Shown piece by piece: positions 14,608-22,211 of a stretch of DNA of 22,558 nt. The notes under the pieces were generated by a model. That model was not told the origin of the DNA, did no database searches, and worked only from the letters and a program-made list of their open reading frames with translations. Each line of letters starts with the position of its first letter. Positions within the stretch are counted from its first letter, which is position 1. The position numbers were made by a program, and so were the translations under genes. Location of the stretch: positions 1 to 22,558 of the forward strand of contig CAJWTF010000050.1 of the NCBI GenBank assembly GCA_913046825.1, read 5' to 3'. This stretch comes from an uncultured Rickettsiales bacterium (GTDB lineage: Bacteria > Pseudomonadota > Alphaproteobacteria > UBA8366).

Positions 14608-16190
14608 TGCTTGATCGCCATGATCCCGGTACGGATAGAATAGTCGACCGCCAGGCCGTAATCTGGATCGTCGTCCATATCCAGTATCAGCTGACCGGCT
14701 CTATTCAAAAGCGCGTGGCAATCCCGAGAGAGATGGCGCAACTGCAAGGCTTTGCCTTCAGCTTCATAGCGAGCCGCCAAAGCCTCAATAGCCTGTAGGG
14801 CCGATTGATCGACGACCCGGCTGTTGGCGAAATCAACGGTGACGGATGCGGGGTCGGCGGCGGGATCGAACAGTTCGGCAAACCCGTCAACCGAACCGAA
14901 AAAGAGCGGACCTTCGATTCTATATATCTTCTCCCCATCCGCCGTGGTTTCCGTATTCGTGTGAATTCGGGTCGCATTGTTCCAGGCATAAGCCAAGGCG
15001 GAGACGATCACGCCGACGACGACGGCGATGGCTAAATCTGTCATCACAGTGACGACGGTCACCAATGCCATCACGAGTGCGTCCGTCAGGGGAATGCGGC
15101 GCAGGATCGTCAGGCTTTGCCAGGCGAATGTGCCGATCACGACCATGAACATGACGCCGACGAGGGCGGCCAAGTGAATCTGTTCGATCAGGCCCGAAGC
15201 CACCAAGATGAACGCGAGTAGGAATAAAGCAGCCACGATGCCGGAAATGCGGGTGCGCCCGCCCGATTTCACGTTGATCATCGATTGCCCGATCATCGCA
15301 CAACCACCCATTCCACCGAAAAACCCGGTCACTGTATTCGCGATACCCTGGGCGATGCATTCCTGGGATGCGCCGCCGCGTTTTTTCGTAATTTCACCGA
15401 CCAGGTTCAAGGTCAAAAGACTCTCGATCAAACCGATTGCGGCAAGAATGACGGCGTAGGGGAAGATGATCGTCAGGGTTTCCCAGGTCAGCGGGACGGT
15501 GGGAATTTCGAATGCGGGTAGCCCGCCCTTGATGGAGGCTAGATCGCCGACCCTCGGCACATCGATACCGAAAGCGATGACAAGGCCGGCCACGACGAGT
15601 ATCCCCGCCAGAGGGGCCGGAACGACGGACGTTATCTTCGGCATAATATAGATGATGGCCATGGTCAGCGCCACGAGACCCAGCATGGTCGCCAGCGGCC
15701 AGCCGGTCATCCAGACTTTCTCTCCGCTCAGCGCATCCGCTCCCGGGACTTGAAACTGTGTCAGTTGAGCCATAAAAATGACAATGGCGAGCCCGTTGAC
15801 AAAACCTAGCATGACCGGATGTGGCACGAGGCGGATGAACTTTCCGAGCCGAAACACGCCGGCCGCCATTTGCAAGATCCCCATCAGTACGACAGTCGCG
15901 AAGAGGTACTGCACGCCGTGATCGGCCACCAAGGCTACCATCGCGACCGCTAGCGCGCCGGTTGCGCCCGAAATCATACCGGGCCGCCCGCCGATTACCG
16001 CAGTGATTAAGCCAACAATAAAGGCGGCATAAAGTCCGACCAACCGGTGCACACCGGCGACGAATGAGAACGCCACCGCTTCGGGCACCAAGGCAAGCGC
16101 CACGGTGAGGCCTGAAAGGATCTCCGTCTTGAGGAGTGTGGCGGAGAGCTTTCTCTGATTATTGGGTATACATGTACGAAGGGAGGCCAT
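14604..16190 (-). CDS. SulP family anion transporter with C-terminal STAS domain
   Basis: The protein has 528 residues from ATG 16190. The frame is open to 16289, but that upstream part overlaps a TATAAT box and palindrome, so I prefer the start nearer the conserved LKTEILSGLTVALALVPEAVAFSF. A transmembrane core of 10-14 segments includes YAAFIVGLITAVIGGRPGMISGATGA and GFFGGMGGCAMIGQSMINVKSGGRTR, both SulP hallmarks. A C-terminal STAS domain spans the last 100 or so residues (SVTVDFANSRVVDQSALQAIEAL). The family carries sulfate, bicarbonate or dicarboxylates in the inner membrane. Near dioxygenases that may release sulfite, sulfate or organic-anion transport is possible but unproven. Confidence 0.92.
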   Translation of the reverse strand: MASLRTCIPNNQRKLSATLLKTEILSGLTVALALVPEAVAFSFVAGVHRLVGLYAAFIVGLITAVIGGRPGMISGATGALAVAMVALVADHGVQYLFATVVLMGILQMAAGVFRLGKFIRLVPHPVMLGFVNGLAIVIFMAQLTQFQVPGADALSGEKVWMTGWPLATMLGLVALTMAIIYIMPKITSVVPAPLAGILVVAGLVIAFGIDVPRVGDLASIKGGLPAFEIPTVPLTWETLTIIFPYAVILAAIGLIESLLTLNLVGEITKKRGGASQECIAQGIANTVTGFFGGMGGCAMIGQSMINVKSGGRTRISGIVAALFLLAFILVASGLIEQIHLAALVGVMFMVVIGTFAWQSLTILRRIPLTDALVMALVTVVTVMTDLAIAVVVGVIVSALAYAWNNATRIHTNTETTADGEKIYRIEGPLFFGSVDGFAELFDPAADPASVTVDFANSRVVDQSALQAIEALAARYEAEGKALQLRHLSRDCHALLNRAGQLILDMDDDPDYGLAVDYSIRTGIMAIKH

Positions 16191-16277
16191 GGTGGGCGTG
16201 GCGGAGGGAAAAGGTTTCGGCAAAATTGAAATACTCAGATTGGGACGTTGGAAAAGCGGAAGTGCATTCATATAGAA

Positions 16278-16283
16278 ATTATA
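16278..16283 (-). promoter_or_regulatory. Putative -10 box of the SulP gene
   Basis: TATAAT reads on the minus strand at 16283-16278, in an AT-rich patch about 88 bases before the chosen SulP start. Arms TGCATT and AATGCA (16263-16268 and 16288-16293) flank it. A matching -35 hexamer is not obvious; its place is taken by the 25-base palindrome upstream. Confidence 0.4.
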
Positions 16284-16297
16284 TTGCAATGCACGGT

Positions 16298-16322
16298 AAT
16301 TATGCTGCGACGCAGCATAATT
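16298..16322. promoter_or_regulatory. Perfect 25-bp palindrome, candidate operator
   Basis: AATTATGCTGCG and CGCAGCATAATT are perfect 12-base arms around a single A. The palindrome overlaps the -35 zone of the TATAAT at 16278-16283, the classic position for a repressor or for an activator dimer. It could also fold as a hairpin, but the one-base centre and lack of a T-run make a terminator less likely. It lies just upstream of the truncated amidohydrolase. Confidence 0.55.
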
Positions 16323-16349
16323 GTTAAATGTTTACGAAACCATACGTGA

Positions 16350-17033
16350 TGGGAGAAATTCTGGCGACCGAACGCGCTCTCCGTCCAAGCGGCGCATCCC
16401 GACCGCTTCTGTTTGGTCAAACCCGTCGACCCGAGCGTTTCTGGCGTGGCGGAGACTATAGCGAATTGGGCCACGCGCTCCGGTACGGTCGCCATTCGTA
16501 TCATGCTCAGCCAAACCGCCTCCGCTGACGGCGACGATCCGGGCATCGCGAATGTTCTGGGTGCGGCCGCCCGCCACGGATTACCGGTCAATCTTTCCTG
16601 CAAGGGACGGTTGGCGCAAGTCGGCCAACTCGCGGCCCGCAATGCGAGGACGCAATTGGTCGTGGACCATTTGGGTCTGGAACAGCCGCATCACCCACCG
16701 GTCCCGCAGAACCCATTCGGCGAACTCCCCAAACTTCTAAACTTGGCGCAATACGATAATGTCGCCGTGAAAGTGACCTGAGCCTGCACGCTGTCGCAAG
16801 CGCCGTTCCCTTATGACGACCTCTGGGACGCGTTGGCCCGGGTGTTCGACGCTTTCGGGCTGGACCGCTGTATGTGGGGGACCGATTGGACCCGTGCGAT
16901 GGAAATCATAAATTATGCCCAGGGTGTCGAGCCCTTCCGGATGACGGACCGTCTGTCACCGGACGAGCGCGAGATATTGATGGGCGGTTCCTTGCAACGC
17001 ATATACGATTGGTCTCCGAGGCCAAATCAATAA
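16350..17033 (+). pseudogene. Amidohydrolase family (PF04909-type) remnant: N-terminally truncated, internal TGA
   Basis: In one frame the sequence reads NALSVQAAHPDRFCLVKPVD, then GTVAIRIML, ARHGLPVNL, TQLVVDHLGLEQPHHPP, NVAVKVT-stop-ACTLSQAPFPYDDLWD, DRCMWGTDWTRA and LSPDEREILMGGSLQRIY. This is the C-terminal two-thirds of an amidohydrolase-2 TIM barrel; the metal-binding Asp of GTDW is still present. The N-terminal third, with the first metal histidines, is missing. TGA at 16779-16781 sits where relatives have a Gly before ACTLS (GGA to TGA). The sequence upstream of about 16368 is unrelated. It likely once formed an operon with the hydrolase 12 bases downstream. Confidence 0.78.
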
Positions 17034-17045
17034 GGGAGAGACGAT

Positions 17046-17789
17046 ATGCCTATTTATGAGAATGGGCCGGTTAGCATTAGCTACGAGGAAGCGGGGTCTG
17101 GCTTTCCGTTATTGATCATCCCTGGCGGTGGTTTGAACGCGACCATGGCGGGCCTGGCAAGCCATGCCTTCAATCCGATGGAGGATTTTGCGAGTGAGTA
17201 TCGCTGCATCACAATGGATCTGCGAAACGCAAATGGCGGCGCATCTTCCGGCCCGCTCGAGGTGGACCAACCATGGGGCTCGTTCGCTGACGACCAACTT
17301 GGCCTGCTGGAACATCTCGGTGTCGACAAGTTCATGGTTATGGGGTTCTGCATCGGTGGCCCGTTTTCCTGGAACCTATTGCGCCGCGCACCGGGCCGTA
17401 TCGCCGCCGCCGTGATGGTCCACCCGAGCGGCATTCGTCCGGAGATGCCCGACTTATTTTACCAGAACAATATTGAGGGATGGGCCCCGAAGCTACTCGC
17501 GGAGCGCCCGGACATCACCATGGAGACTGTCGAAGCTTTCCTCAATAAAATGTACCGCGACAATGCCGATTTTGTTTTCACGGTGACGCGCGATTTCGTG
17601 CGCGGTTGTGAGACACCGGTTCTCGTCCTGCCGGATGACATTCCCGCACACCCCTACGCGGTGGCGATGGAATCGGCGTTACTTGCGCCGAATTCTCAAG
17701 TCAGCATTTATCCCTGGAAGGAAGACAAGGAGCGGATTCCGCTGGCGGTGCGCCATGTGCGCATGTTCCTGAAGGCGAACGCGCCCTGA
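17046..17789 (+). CDS. Alpha/beta hydrolase fold protein with a Cys nucleophile elbow
   Basis: The protein has 247 residues; GGGAGAG precedes ATG 17046. The oxyanion-side HG-like segment is IIPGGGLNATM, and the strand-5 nucleophile elbow is GFCIGG with Cys102 where most hydrolases have Ser. Acid candidates are D197/D198 (LPDDIPAHP). The usual C-terminal GxGH histidine is not visible: that stretch reads YPWKEDKERIP, with H237 only in the last helix. A Cys nucleophile occurs in dienelactone hydrolases, but the missing His leaves catalysis uncertain. It follows the broken amidohydrolase by 12 bases and probably shared its operon. Its 3' end converges on a CMD gene 8 bases away. Confidence 0.85.
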   Translation: MPIYENGPVSISYEEAGSGFPLLIIPGGGLNATMAGLASHAFNPMEDFASEYRCITMDLRNANGGASSGPLEVDQPWGSFADDQLGLLEHLGVDKFMVMGFCIGGPFSWNLLRRAPGRIAAAVMVHPSGIRPEMPDLFYQNNIEGWAPKLLAERPDITMETVEAFLNKMYRDNADFVFTVTRDFVRGCETPVLVLPDDIPAHPYAVAMESALLAPNSQVSIYPWKEDKERIPLAVRHVRMFLKANAP

Positions 17790-17797
17790 TCCCAAGC

Positions 17798-18349
17798 CTA
17801 TCGTGGTGTGAGATGCCGCGCGTCTGCCGCGGGTTGATGATCCATCACCCGCAAGATGCTGGCGTTCATCATGTAGACGCTCATGACGGCGGTCAGCTCT
17901 AAGACGCCGTTTTCACCGTAGCGTGCGCGCACGGCGTCGAATGTCTCGTCACTCACTTTTGGCGCTTCCAGTAGTTCGCGCCCAAAGCGGATGATCAGTG
18001 TCTCGTCGGCCGTGAGACCATCCAATGGCCCATAGGTATCGACCGCATGGATCGCTTCCTCGCGCGTGCCCGCCTGCAAACCCAAGCGGACATGTGCGCC
18101 CCAAATGAAGTCGGCATTGGCAGCGCGCGCTGCGGTACAAATTGCGAGTTCCGATTCCGCAGGGGTCAACGACGTGTGGTAGCGCAAATGTTCCACAAGG
18201 TCCGAGAGCCTCGCTCCGGCTTGTCCCGCATAGGTAAGGTAGCTACTTGGCGGTGGCATACTGCCTCGCGTCTCCTGGATATGTCGCACAGCGGCGCGGG
18301 TCTCGTCGGAAAAATCGTCCGTATCGGACGGGAACGGTAGTCTCGGCAT
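17798..18349 (-). CDS. Carboxymuconolactone decarboxylase/AhpD-like family protein
   Basis: The protein has 183 residues, one CMD-like helical domain with N- and C-terminal extensions. The core SLTPAESELAICTAARAANADFIWGAHVRLGLQAG has the family E...I..AR...ADF.W..H pattern. AhpD's CxxC is absent, so peroxidase activity is not expected. AAGGAG lies about 10 bases before ATG 18349. Relatives of this length are annotated as 4-carboxymuconolactone decarboxylases or left unnamed in aromatic-degradation clusters. It is not a close paralog of the 100-residue pair at 13135-13757. The acyl-CoA-dehydrogenase-like gene upstream on the same strand ends 79 bases away. Confidence 0.88.
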   Translation of the reverse strand: MPRLPFPSDTDDFSDETRAAVRHIQETRGSMPPPSSYLTYAGQAGARLSDLVEHLRYHTSLTPAESELAICTAARAANADFIWGAHVRLGLQAGTREEAIHAVDTYGPLDGLTADETLIIRFGRELLEAPKVSDETFDAVRARYGENGVLELTAVMSVYMMNASILRVMDHQPAADARHLTPR

Positions 18350-18397
18350 CTTCTGGCTCCTTTATTCGGGATCACACATTCGCATCGAATTGGGCAT

Positions 18398-18410
18398 CGA
18401 TCAGATAGAT
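18398..18410 (-). promoter_or_regulatory. Candidate shared motif upstream of the CMD/AhpD-like gene
   Basis: ATCTATCTGATCG on the minus strand lies 48 bases before the start at 18349, in the short gap after the flavoprotein gene. It resembles motifs at 13087-13099 and 20899-20912 upstream of two other metabolic genes. A chance match is possible. Confidence 0.25.
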
Positions 18411-18428
18411 CAAAAGCCTTTCATAGCT

Positions 18429-19598
18429 TCAAAAGAACACTTTCGGCGGATTGCCGAGTAAAACCCTACCTACGGCCTCGAAATGGGCATCTCGGGATTG
18501 GATTTGCTGAGAGAGGGTGTGGATGTCGCGAAACCGCCGTTGAAACGGCCCACCGGGGAAGATGGCGTCGACACCGGCTTGTTTATAGACCCAATCAGCG
18601 ACCTTGATTGCGCCGTGAATAGCATTGCTCGCGGCCAAGCGGGTTTTCGCTCGGTCGGGGAAATCAATAGCGCCTTCCGATCCGGCGCGAACATAGACGT
18701 CCGCCAGCACCTCTAATGCATAAGCGCGTGCCGCGCCGATCCTGACTTCCGCTTGGGCAACGCCGGATTGTACGGCGGCGCGGTCGGCGAGTTTTGCGAG
18801 CCCGCGCGGCGTCTTGTCTCTCGCGAGTGTCTTGAACGTATCAAGCATCGCACCGGCTGTACCCAAGGCGACGCCCGCCACGCCAATGGCATACAGGCCT
18901 TGCATGGGGAACGCATATAGGTGCCCCGGATCACGCCGCGATTCGGGTTCCTCACGCGTCCCTGTATATGCGTCCGGCACGAACAAATCTTCGACAGTAT
19001 AGGAATCCGATGCTGTCCCGCGAAGGCCGATCGTGTCCCAAGTATCGATCAATGTGGCCTGCGCGCGGGGAAATAGCATGGTGCGGATCGCCGGCATTCC
19101 CGCTGCATTCAAACGGAGCGTTCCGTCGGCACTCTCGACTTGGCAGTGTAAACCCATCCAGGTCGCGCTGCGGCATCCACTGGCGAAGTCCCAGCGGCCG
19201 CTAACCCGGTAGCCGCCAGGCTCAACTGTCGCGACGGTCGCATTCGGCGGACCCCAGGCGACCAAGGCGTCGGCGGGCGCGAATATGGTGTGCGCGGTCT
19301 CTGGCTCGAGATGCGGCGCGATTAATGTAGCGCTGTTGGCGACAAACAAGTTCCACGCGACGGACGCATCGGCCCGTGCTACGGCTTCAATCGTCAGGAG
19401 GTACGTCTCTGGCTCGACCTCGTCACCGCCGAAAGCGCGGGGCAGCAACATTCGGCACAGTCGAGCTTCGTGTATATTGGTAAGCAATTCCGCTGGAATG
19501 CGGCGCGTCCGCTCGATCTCGTCTGCCGTCGCCGCGATTTCTTCGCCAAGCATCGTGGCCCGCTTTAACGGATCATGAATGGTGTTCTGGACGTTCAT
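18429..19598 (-). CDS. Acyl-CoA-dehydrogenase-fold flavoprotein (group D monooxygenase-like, Acyl-CoA_dh_2)
   Basis: The protein has 389 residues from ATG 19598; a GTG at 19619 would add seven residues without a better ribosome site. Domains in order: an N-terminal helical domain (RIPAELLTNIHEARLCRMLLPRAFGG), a middle beta domain with GGYRVSGRWDFASGCRSATWMG, which is characteristic of HsaA/DszC/HpaB-related flavin monooxygenases, and a C-terminal helical bundle with GVALGTAGAMLDTF and FRDIHTLSQQIQSRD. These enzymes take reduced flavin from a separate reductase and hydroxylate aromatic or sulfur compounds. No reductase is in the window. It is divergent from the LLM gene at 19721. Confidence 0.88.
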   Translation of the reverse strand: MNVQNTIHDPLKRATMLGEEIAATADEIERTRRIPAELLTNIHEARLCRMLLPRAFGGDEVEPETYLLTIEAVARADASVAWNLFVANSATLIAPHLEPETAHTIFAPADALVAWGPPNATVATVEPGGYRVSGRWDFASGCRSATWMGLHCQVESADGTLRLNAAGMPAIRTMLFPRAQATLIDTWDTIGLRGTASDSYTVEDLFVPDAYTGTREEPESRRDPGHLYAFPMQGLYAIGVAGVALGTAGAMLDTFKTLARDKTPRGLAKLADRAAVQSGVAQAEVRIGAARAYALEVLADVYVRAGSEGAIDFPDRAKTRLAASNAIHGAIKVADWVYKQAGVDAIFPGGPFQRRFRDIHTLSQQIQSRDAHFEAVGRVLLGNPPKVFF

Positions 19599-19720
19599 TT
19601 CGCCACCATTGCGGACCACTCAGACGGGACTGTCAATGGTGAGTAAGCCGGTCATTCCCCTGCTTGTGGATCAGCATATTGTCTCTGAAGTCATTACCAC
19701 CTGAGCACGAGGACCTGAGC

Positions 19721-20878
19721 ATGAGCCCGACCGGAACAAAACGCCGTAAGAGCGCCCCGCCGACCGCATTCGAGCGGGCCTGCAAACAGCCCCTAATGCT
19801 GGGGTTGTTTATGCCGCATCAGGAAGGCGCTTGGAGTCCATCGAAGGCACCGCGTAAAACTTCGTGGGATTTTGAATACAACGCCAAATGTGCGCGTAAG
19901 GCCGACCGGCTCGGTTTCGATATTCTCTTCGCGCTCGCACAATGGATGGGAAAAGGCGGTTACGGCGGCGACATTAATTTTCGCGAGAATACGCTTGATC
20001 CATTCGTGACGTCGGCAGGACTCGCATCAATCACCAAGAATGCCTTACTGATCGCCACGGTGCATATCCTCTACGGTTGGCATCCGCTGCACCTCGCGAA
20101 ATATGGTGCGGTGATCGATCACATGAGCGGCGGGCGTTGGGGATTGAACGTGGTCACCGGCTATAAGGAGAGCGAGTTCCGGATGTTTGGCCTCAAGCCG
20201 ATTGAGCACGACCAGCGCTACGCGATGGCATCCGAATTCACCACCATCATGCGGCGTCTGTGGTCAGAGGATGAGGAACTGACATTCAAGGGGAAATGGT
20301 GGCAGACCGAGGGTGCTTACGTAGCGCCAAAACCGGTCAACCGCTCTGTTGTCATGGTCAACGCGGGCTCGTCGCCCGCCGGGATCGATTATGCGACGGA
20401 TCATTCCGACATCATCTTCGTTACCAGTCCAGGCGGTGCCGACCCGGTTGATGCGTGCCGTACTTTGCCGACGCACATTAAGAAGATCCGCCAATCGGCT
20501 CGCGCCAAGAGGCGCCGCATTAAAATCATGATCAACCCGCACGTGATTTGCCGCGAGACGGAAAAAGCGGCGCGGGCGCAGTATCAGCGTATCCTGGATC
20601 AGCGCGATCAAGTTGCGGTCGACAATTTCGTTGCCACGTTTATGGGTGGCGATCAGTCGTCCTGGAAGGGACATTCGCCAGATAATTGGGCGGTCGGCGG
20701 CAACGTGCATCTGGTCGGTACGCCGGAGCAAATCGTCGATTGGTTTATCAAGCTGAAACGTGCCGGTTGTGACGGTATGCAGATCAATTTTTACGATTTT
20801 CTGCCGGATCTCGATTTCTTCGGCAAACGCGTCATGCCATTGCTGCATCAGGCAGGGCTTCGTATCGACGCCGAATGA
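19721..20878 (+). CDS. LLM class flavin-dependent monooxygenase (SfnG/RutA/SsuD-like)
   Basis: The protein has 385 residues from ATG 19721; GAGGAC lies 7 bases upstream, and the in-frame reading ahead of it lacks family similarity. The segment DILFALAQWMGKGGYGGDINF, then ENTLDPFVTSAGLASITKN, HPLHLAKYGAVIDHMSGGRWGLNVVTGYKESEFRMFG, is the pattern shared by dimethylsulfone, alkanesulfonate and pyrimidine monooxygenases. It needs FMNH2 and O2. The basic N-terminus (GTKRRKSAPP) is not a signal peptide. The C-terminal part GNVHLVGTPEQIVDWFIKLKRAG is standard. A sulfur-compound substrate is a reasonable guess but unproven. It is the third LLM protein in the window and not a close copy of the other two. 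Confidence 0.92.
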   Translation: MSPTGTKRRKSAPPTAFERACKQPLMLGLFMPHQEGAWSPSKAPRKTSWDFEYNAKCARKADRLGFDILFALAQWMGKGGYGGDINFRENTLDPFVTSAGLASITKNALLIATVHILYGWHPLHLAKYGAVIDHMSGGRWGLNVVTGYKESEFRMFGLKPIEHDQRYAMASEFTTIMRRLWSEDEELTFKGKWWQTEGAYVAPKPVNRSVVMVNAGSSPAGIDYATDHSDIIFVTSPGGADPVDACRTLPTHIKKIRQSARAKRRRIKIMINPHVICRETEKAARAQYQRILDQRDQVAVDNFVATFMGGDQSSWKGHSPDNWAVGGNVHLVGTPEQIVDWFIKLKRAGCDGMQINFYDFLPDLDFFGKRVMPLLHQAGLRIDAE

Positions 20879-20898
20879 GTGTCGGTGGCAGTCAGGAA

Positions 20899-20945
20899 AA
20901 TCTATCTAGATTACTAATTACAAACGTCCGCAGGCCCAGGCCTGC
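20899..20945. promoter_or_regulatory. Two palindromes upstream of the dehydrogenase gene
   Basis: AATCTA-TC-TAGATT (20899-20912) and GCAGGCC-CA-GGCCTGC (20930-20945) both lie in the 96-base gap before 20975. Each has perfect arms. The second could form a hairpin in the mRNA leader or end the upstream transcript, though it has no T-run. The first resembles motifs ahead of two CMD genes. Confidence 0.4.
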
Positions 20946-20974
20946 ATTTAGGTCACTCTGTTAGGAGAATAATC

Positions 20975-21856
20975 ATGGAACTGGGTTATGTTGGTTTGGG
21001 AGCTATGGGCGGCGCTTTGGCGCGGCGGCTCATGTTGTCGCACAAACTGCGGGTGTTGGACCTCAAGCCGGAGGCAGTTGCTGAATTTTCCCGAAACGGT
21101 GCCATTCCGGCGCAAGATGGTGCGTCGCTCGCGCGGGAATGCGATATTGTCCTACTGTGTCTGCCGCGGTCCTCAGATGTGCGCGCCGCGATCTTTGGCG
21201 AAGGGGGCCTGCTAGAAGGCTTGACGCCGGGTAAGATTGTCGTCGACCAAACTTCCGGCGATCCCGATCAAACGCGGGCCATGGCGACGGAACTGGCGGA
21301 GCAAGGTATTACCTTAATTGACGCTCCAGTCTCCGGCGGCCCGGCGGGTGCCGATGCCGGCACCATCGCGATCATGGCGGGTGGATCGATGGAGGCGTTT
21401 GAGAAGGTGAAACCATATTTCGAATCCATCAGCCCGAACGTCATCCATTGCGGAGAGATCGGCAATGGCCATGTGGTGAAACTGGTCAACAATACGATCG
21501 CCGCCTGCAACAGCTTGGCAATGTTCGAAGCTGTGGCTATGGGGCGGAAGTATGGTTTGTCGCTGGAGACCATGGATGCGGTCATCAACAAGTCATCTGG
21601 CCGCAGCGGCGCGACGGAGCGCGGCTTACCCGCCTTAATTGAAGGTCGGGCAAGTTCGAATTTTGCGATGGCGCTGATGTTGAAGGATGTCAGTCTGGCG
21701 ACGCAGCTTGGCATGAACTGCGGCGCGCCGATGCTAATGCACAATATCGCGAGAGGCCTCCTGCAGACCGGTGTCTATGAATGCGAAGATGGCGCCAATA
21801 CGGATGAAGTTAGGAAAGTTATTGAGGCCATGGCGGATGTAAAGTTTCAGGAGTAG
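20975..21856 (+). CDS. NAD(P)-dependent beta-hydroxyacid dehydrogenase (3-hydroxyisobutyrate dehydrogenase family)
   Basis: The protein has 293 residues; TTAGGAG lies upstream of ATG 20975. The Rossmann motif is GYVGLGAMGGALARRLM (GxGxxG at 7-12). The substrate-binding signature is IDAPVSGGPAGADAGTIAIMAGG. The catalytic lysine is K169 in GHVVKLVNNTIAACNSLAMFEA. The all-helical C-terminal domain includes NFAMALMLKDVSLATQLG. Family members oxidise 3-hydroxyisobutyrate, tartronate semialdehyde and similar acids; the exact substrate is open. The gene stands alone between the LLM gene and the convergent YCII-like remnant, 9 bases away. Confidence 0.93.
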   Translation: MELGYVGLGAMGGALARRLMLSHKLRVLDLKPEAVAEFSRNGAIPAQDGASLARECDIVLLCLPRSSDVRAAIFGEGGLLEGLTPGKIVVDQTSGDPDQTRAMATELAEQGITLIDAPVSGGPAGADAGTIAIMAGGSMEAFEKVKPYFESISPNVIHCGEIGNGHVVKLVNNTIAACNSLAMFEAVAMGRKYGLSLETMDAVINKSSGRSGATERGLPALIEGRASSNFAMALMLKDVSLATQLGMNCGAPMLMHNIARGLLQTGVYECEDGANTDEVRKVIEAMADVKFQE

Positions 21857-21865
21857 CAAGACGCG

Positions 21866-22180
21866 CTACGGCATCTCTAACATCTCGGCGACTTCAAGGG
21901 TGCCACCGCAATCGAGGAAGGGGCAGCGCTTCGCCAATTCCACAGCCGCGTCGATATCGGCGGCCATGACGACGGAGAATTGCAACATGGCGTTGGACCC
22001 GCCGTCGTCCGAGAAGCCTACGGCGCTGACGATCCTGGATTGACCGAGCGGCGTGCTTGGATTGACGCAGGCATCGCCGAGGTCGTCGACCTACGCCTTC
22101 AATTCAGCCATTTGCGCGGCACCAGCCTTTTTGGTCTCGGGCTTGTTCCCGCCATGACAGACGATAATGAAATTGGGCAT
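21866..22180 (-). pseudogene. YCII-like small protein with an in-frame amber codon
   Basis: The frame has 105 codons, beginning MPNFIIVCHGGNKPETKKAG. Codon 30 is TAG (22093-22091), after AQMAELKA; relatives have Trp there (KAWV), so TGG to TAG is enough. The reading then continues in frame as VDDLGDACVNPSTPLG...SDDGGSNAMLQFSVVMAADID, CPFLDCGGTLEVAEMLEMP, the complete family length of about 104 residues. A good GGAGG site lies 7 bases upstream of the ATG. YCII-like proteins are dimeric alpha-beta barrels of mostly unknown role. The rest of the frame is undamaged, so the lesion is recent or a sequencing error. Confidence 0.72.
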
Positions 22181-22211
22181 TGGGGCCTCCAGTCCTGTGA
22201 AAGGCGAAGCC

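Noticed and set aside
16191..16289. Longer N-terminus for the SulP transporter
   Set aside because: The extra codons include the TATAAT box and abut the palindrome, and family members begin close to the conserved LSGLTVAL segment.
16328..16528. 66-codon plus-strand frame starting ATG 16328
   Set aside because: Arg-rich reading in the wrong frame relative to the amidohydrolase homology.
20264..20848. 194-codon minus-strand frame
   Set aside because: Antisense to the clearly conserved SfnG/RutA-like gene.
11402..22180. Stop codon reassignment or selenocysteine as an explanation for the internal stops
   Set aside because: Both TGA and TAG are involved, at positions expecting Arg, Gly, Gln and Trp; intact genes end normally with TGA, TAA and TAG, and no SECIS-like context was noticed.
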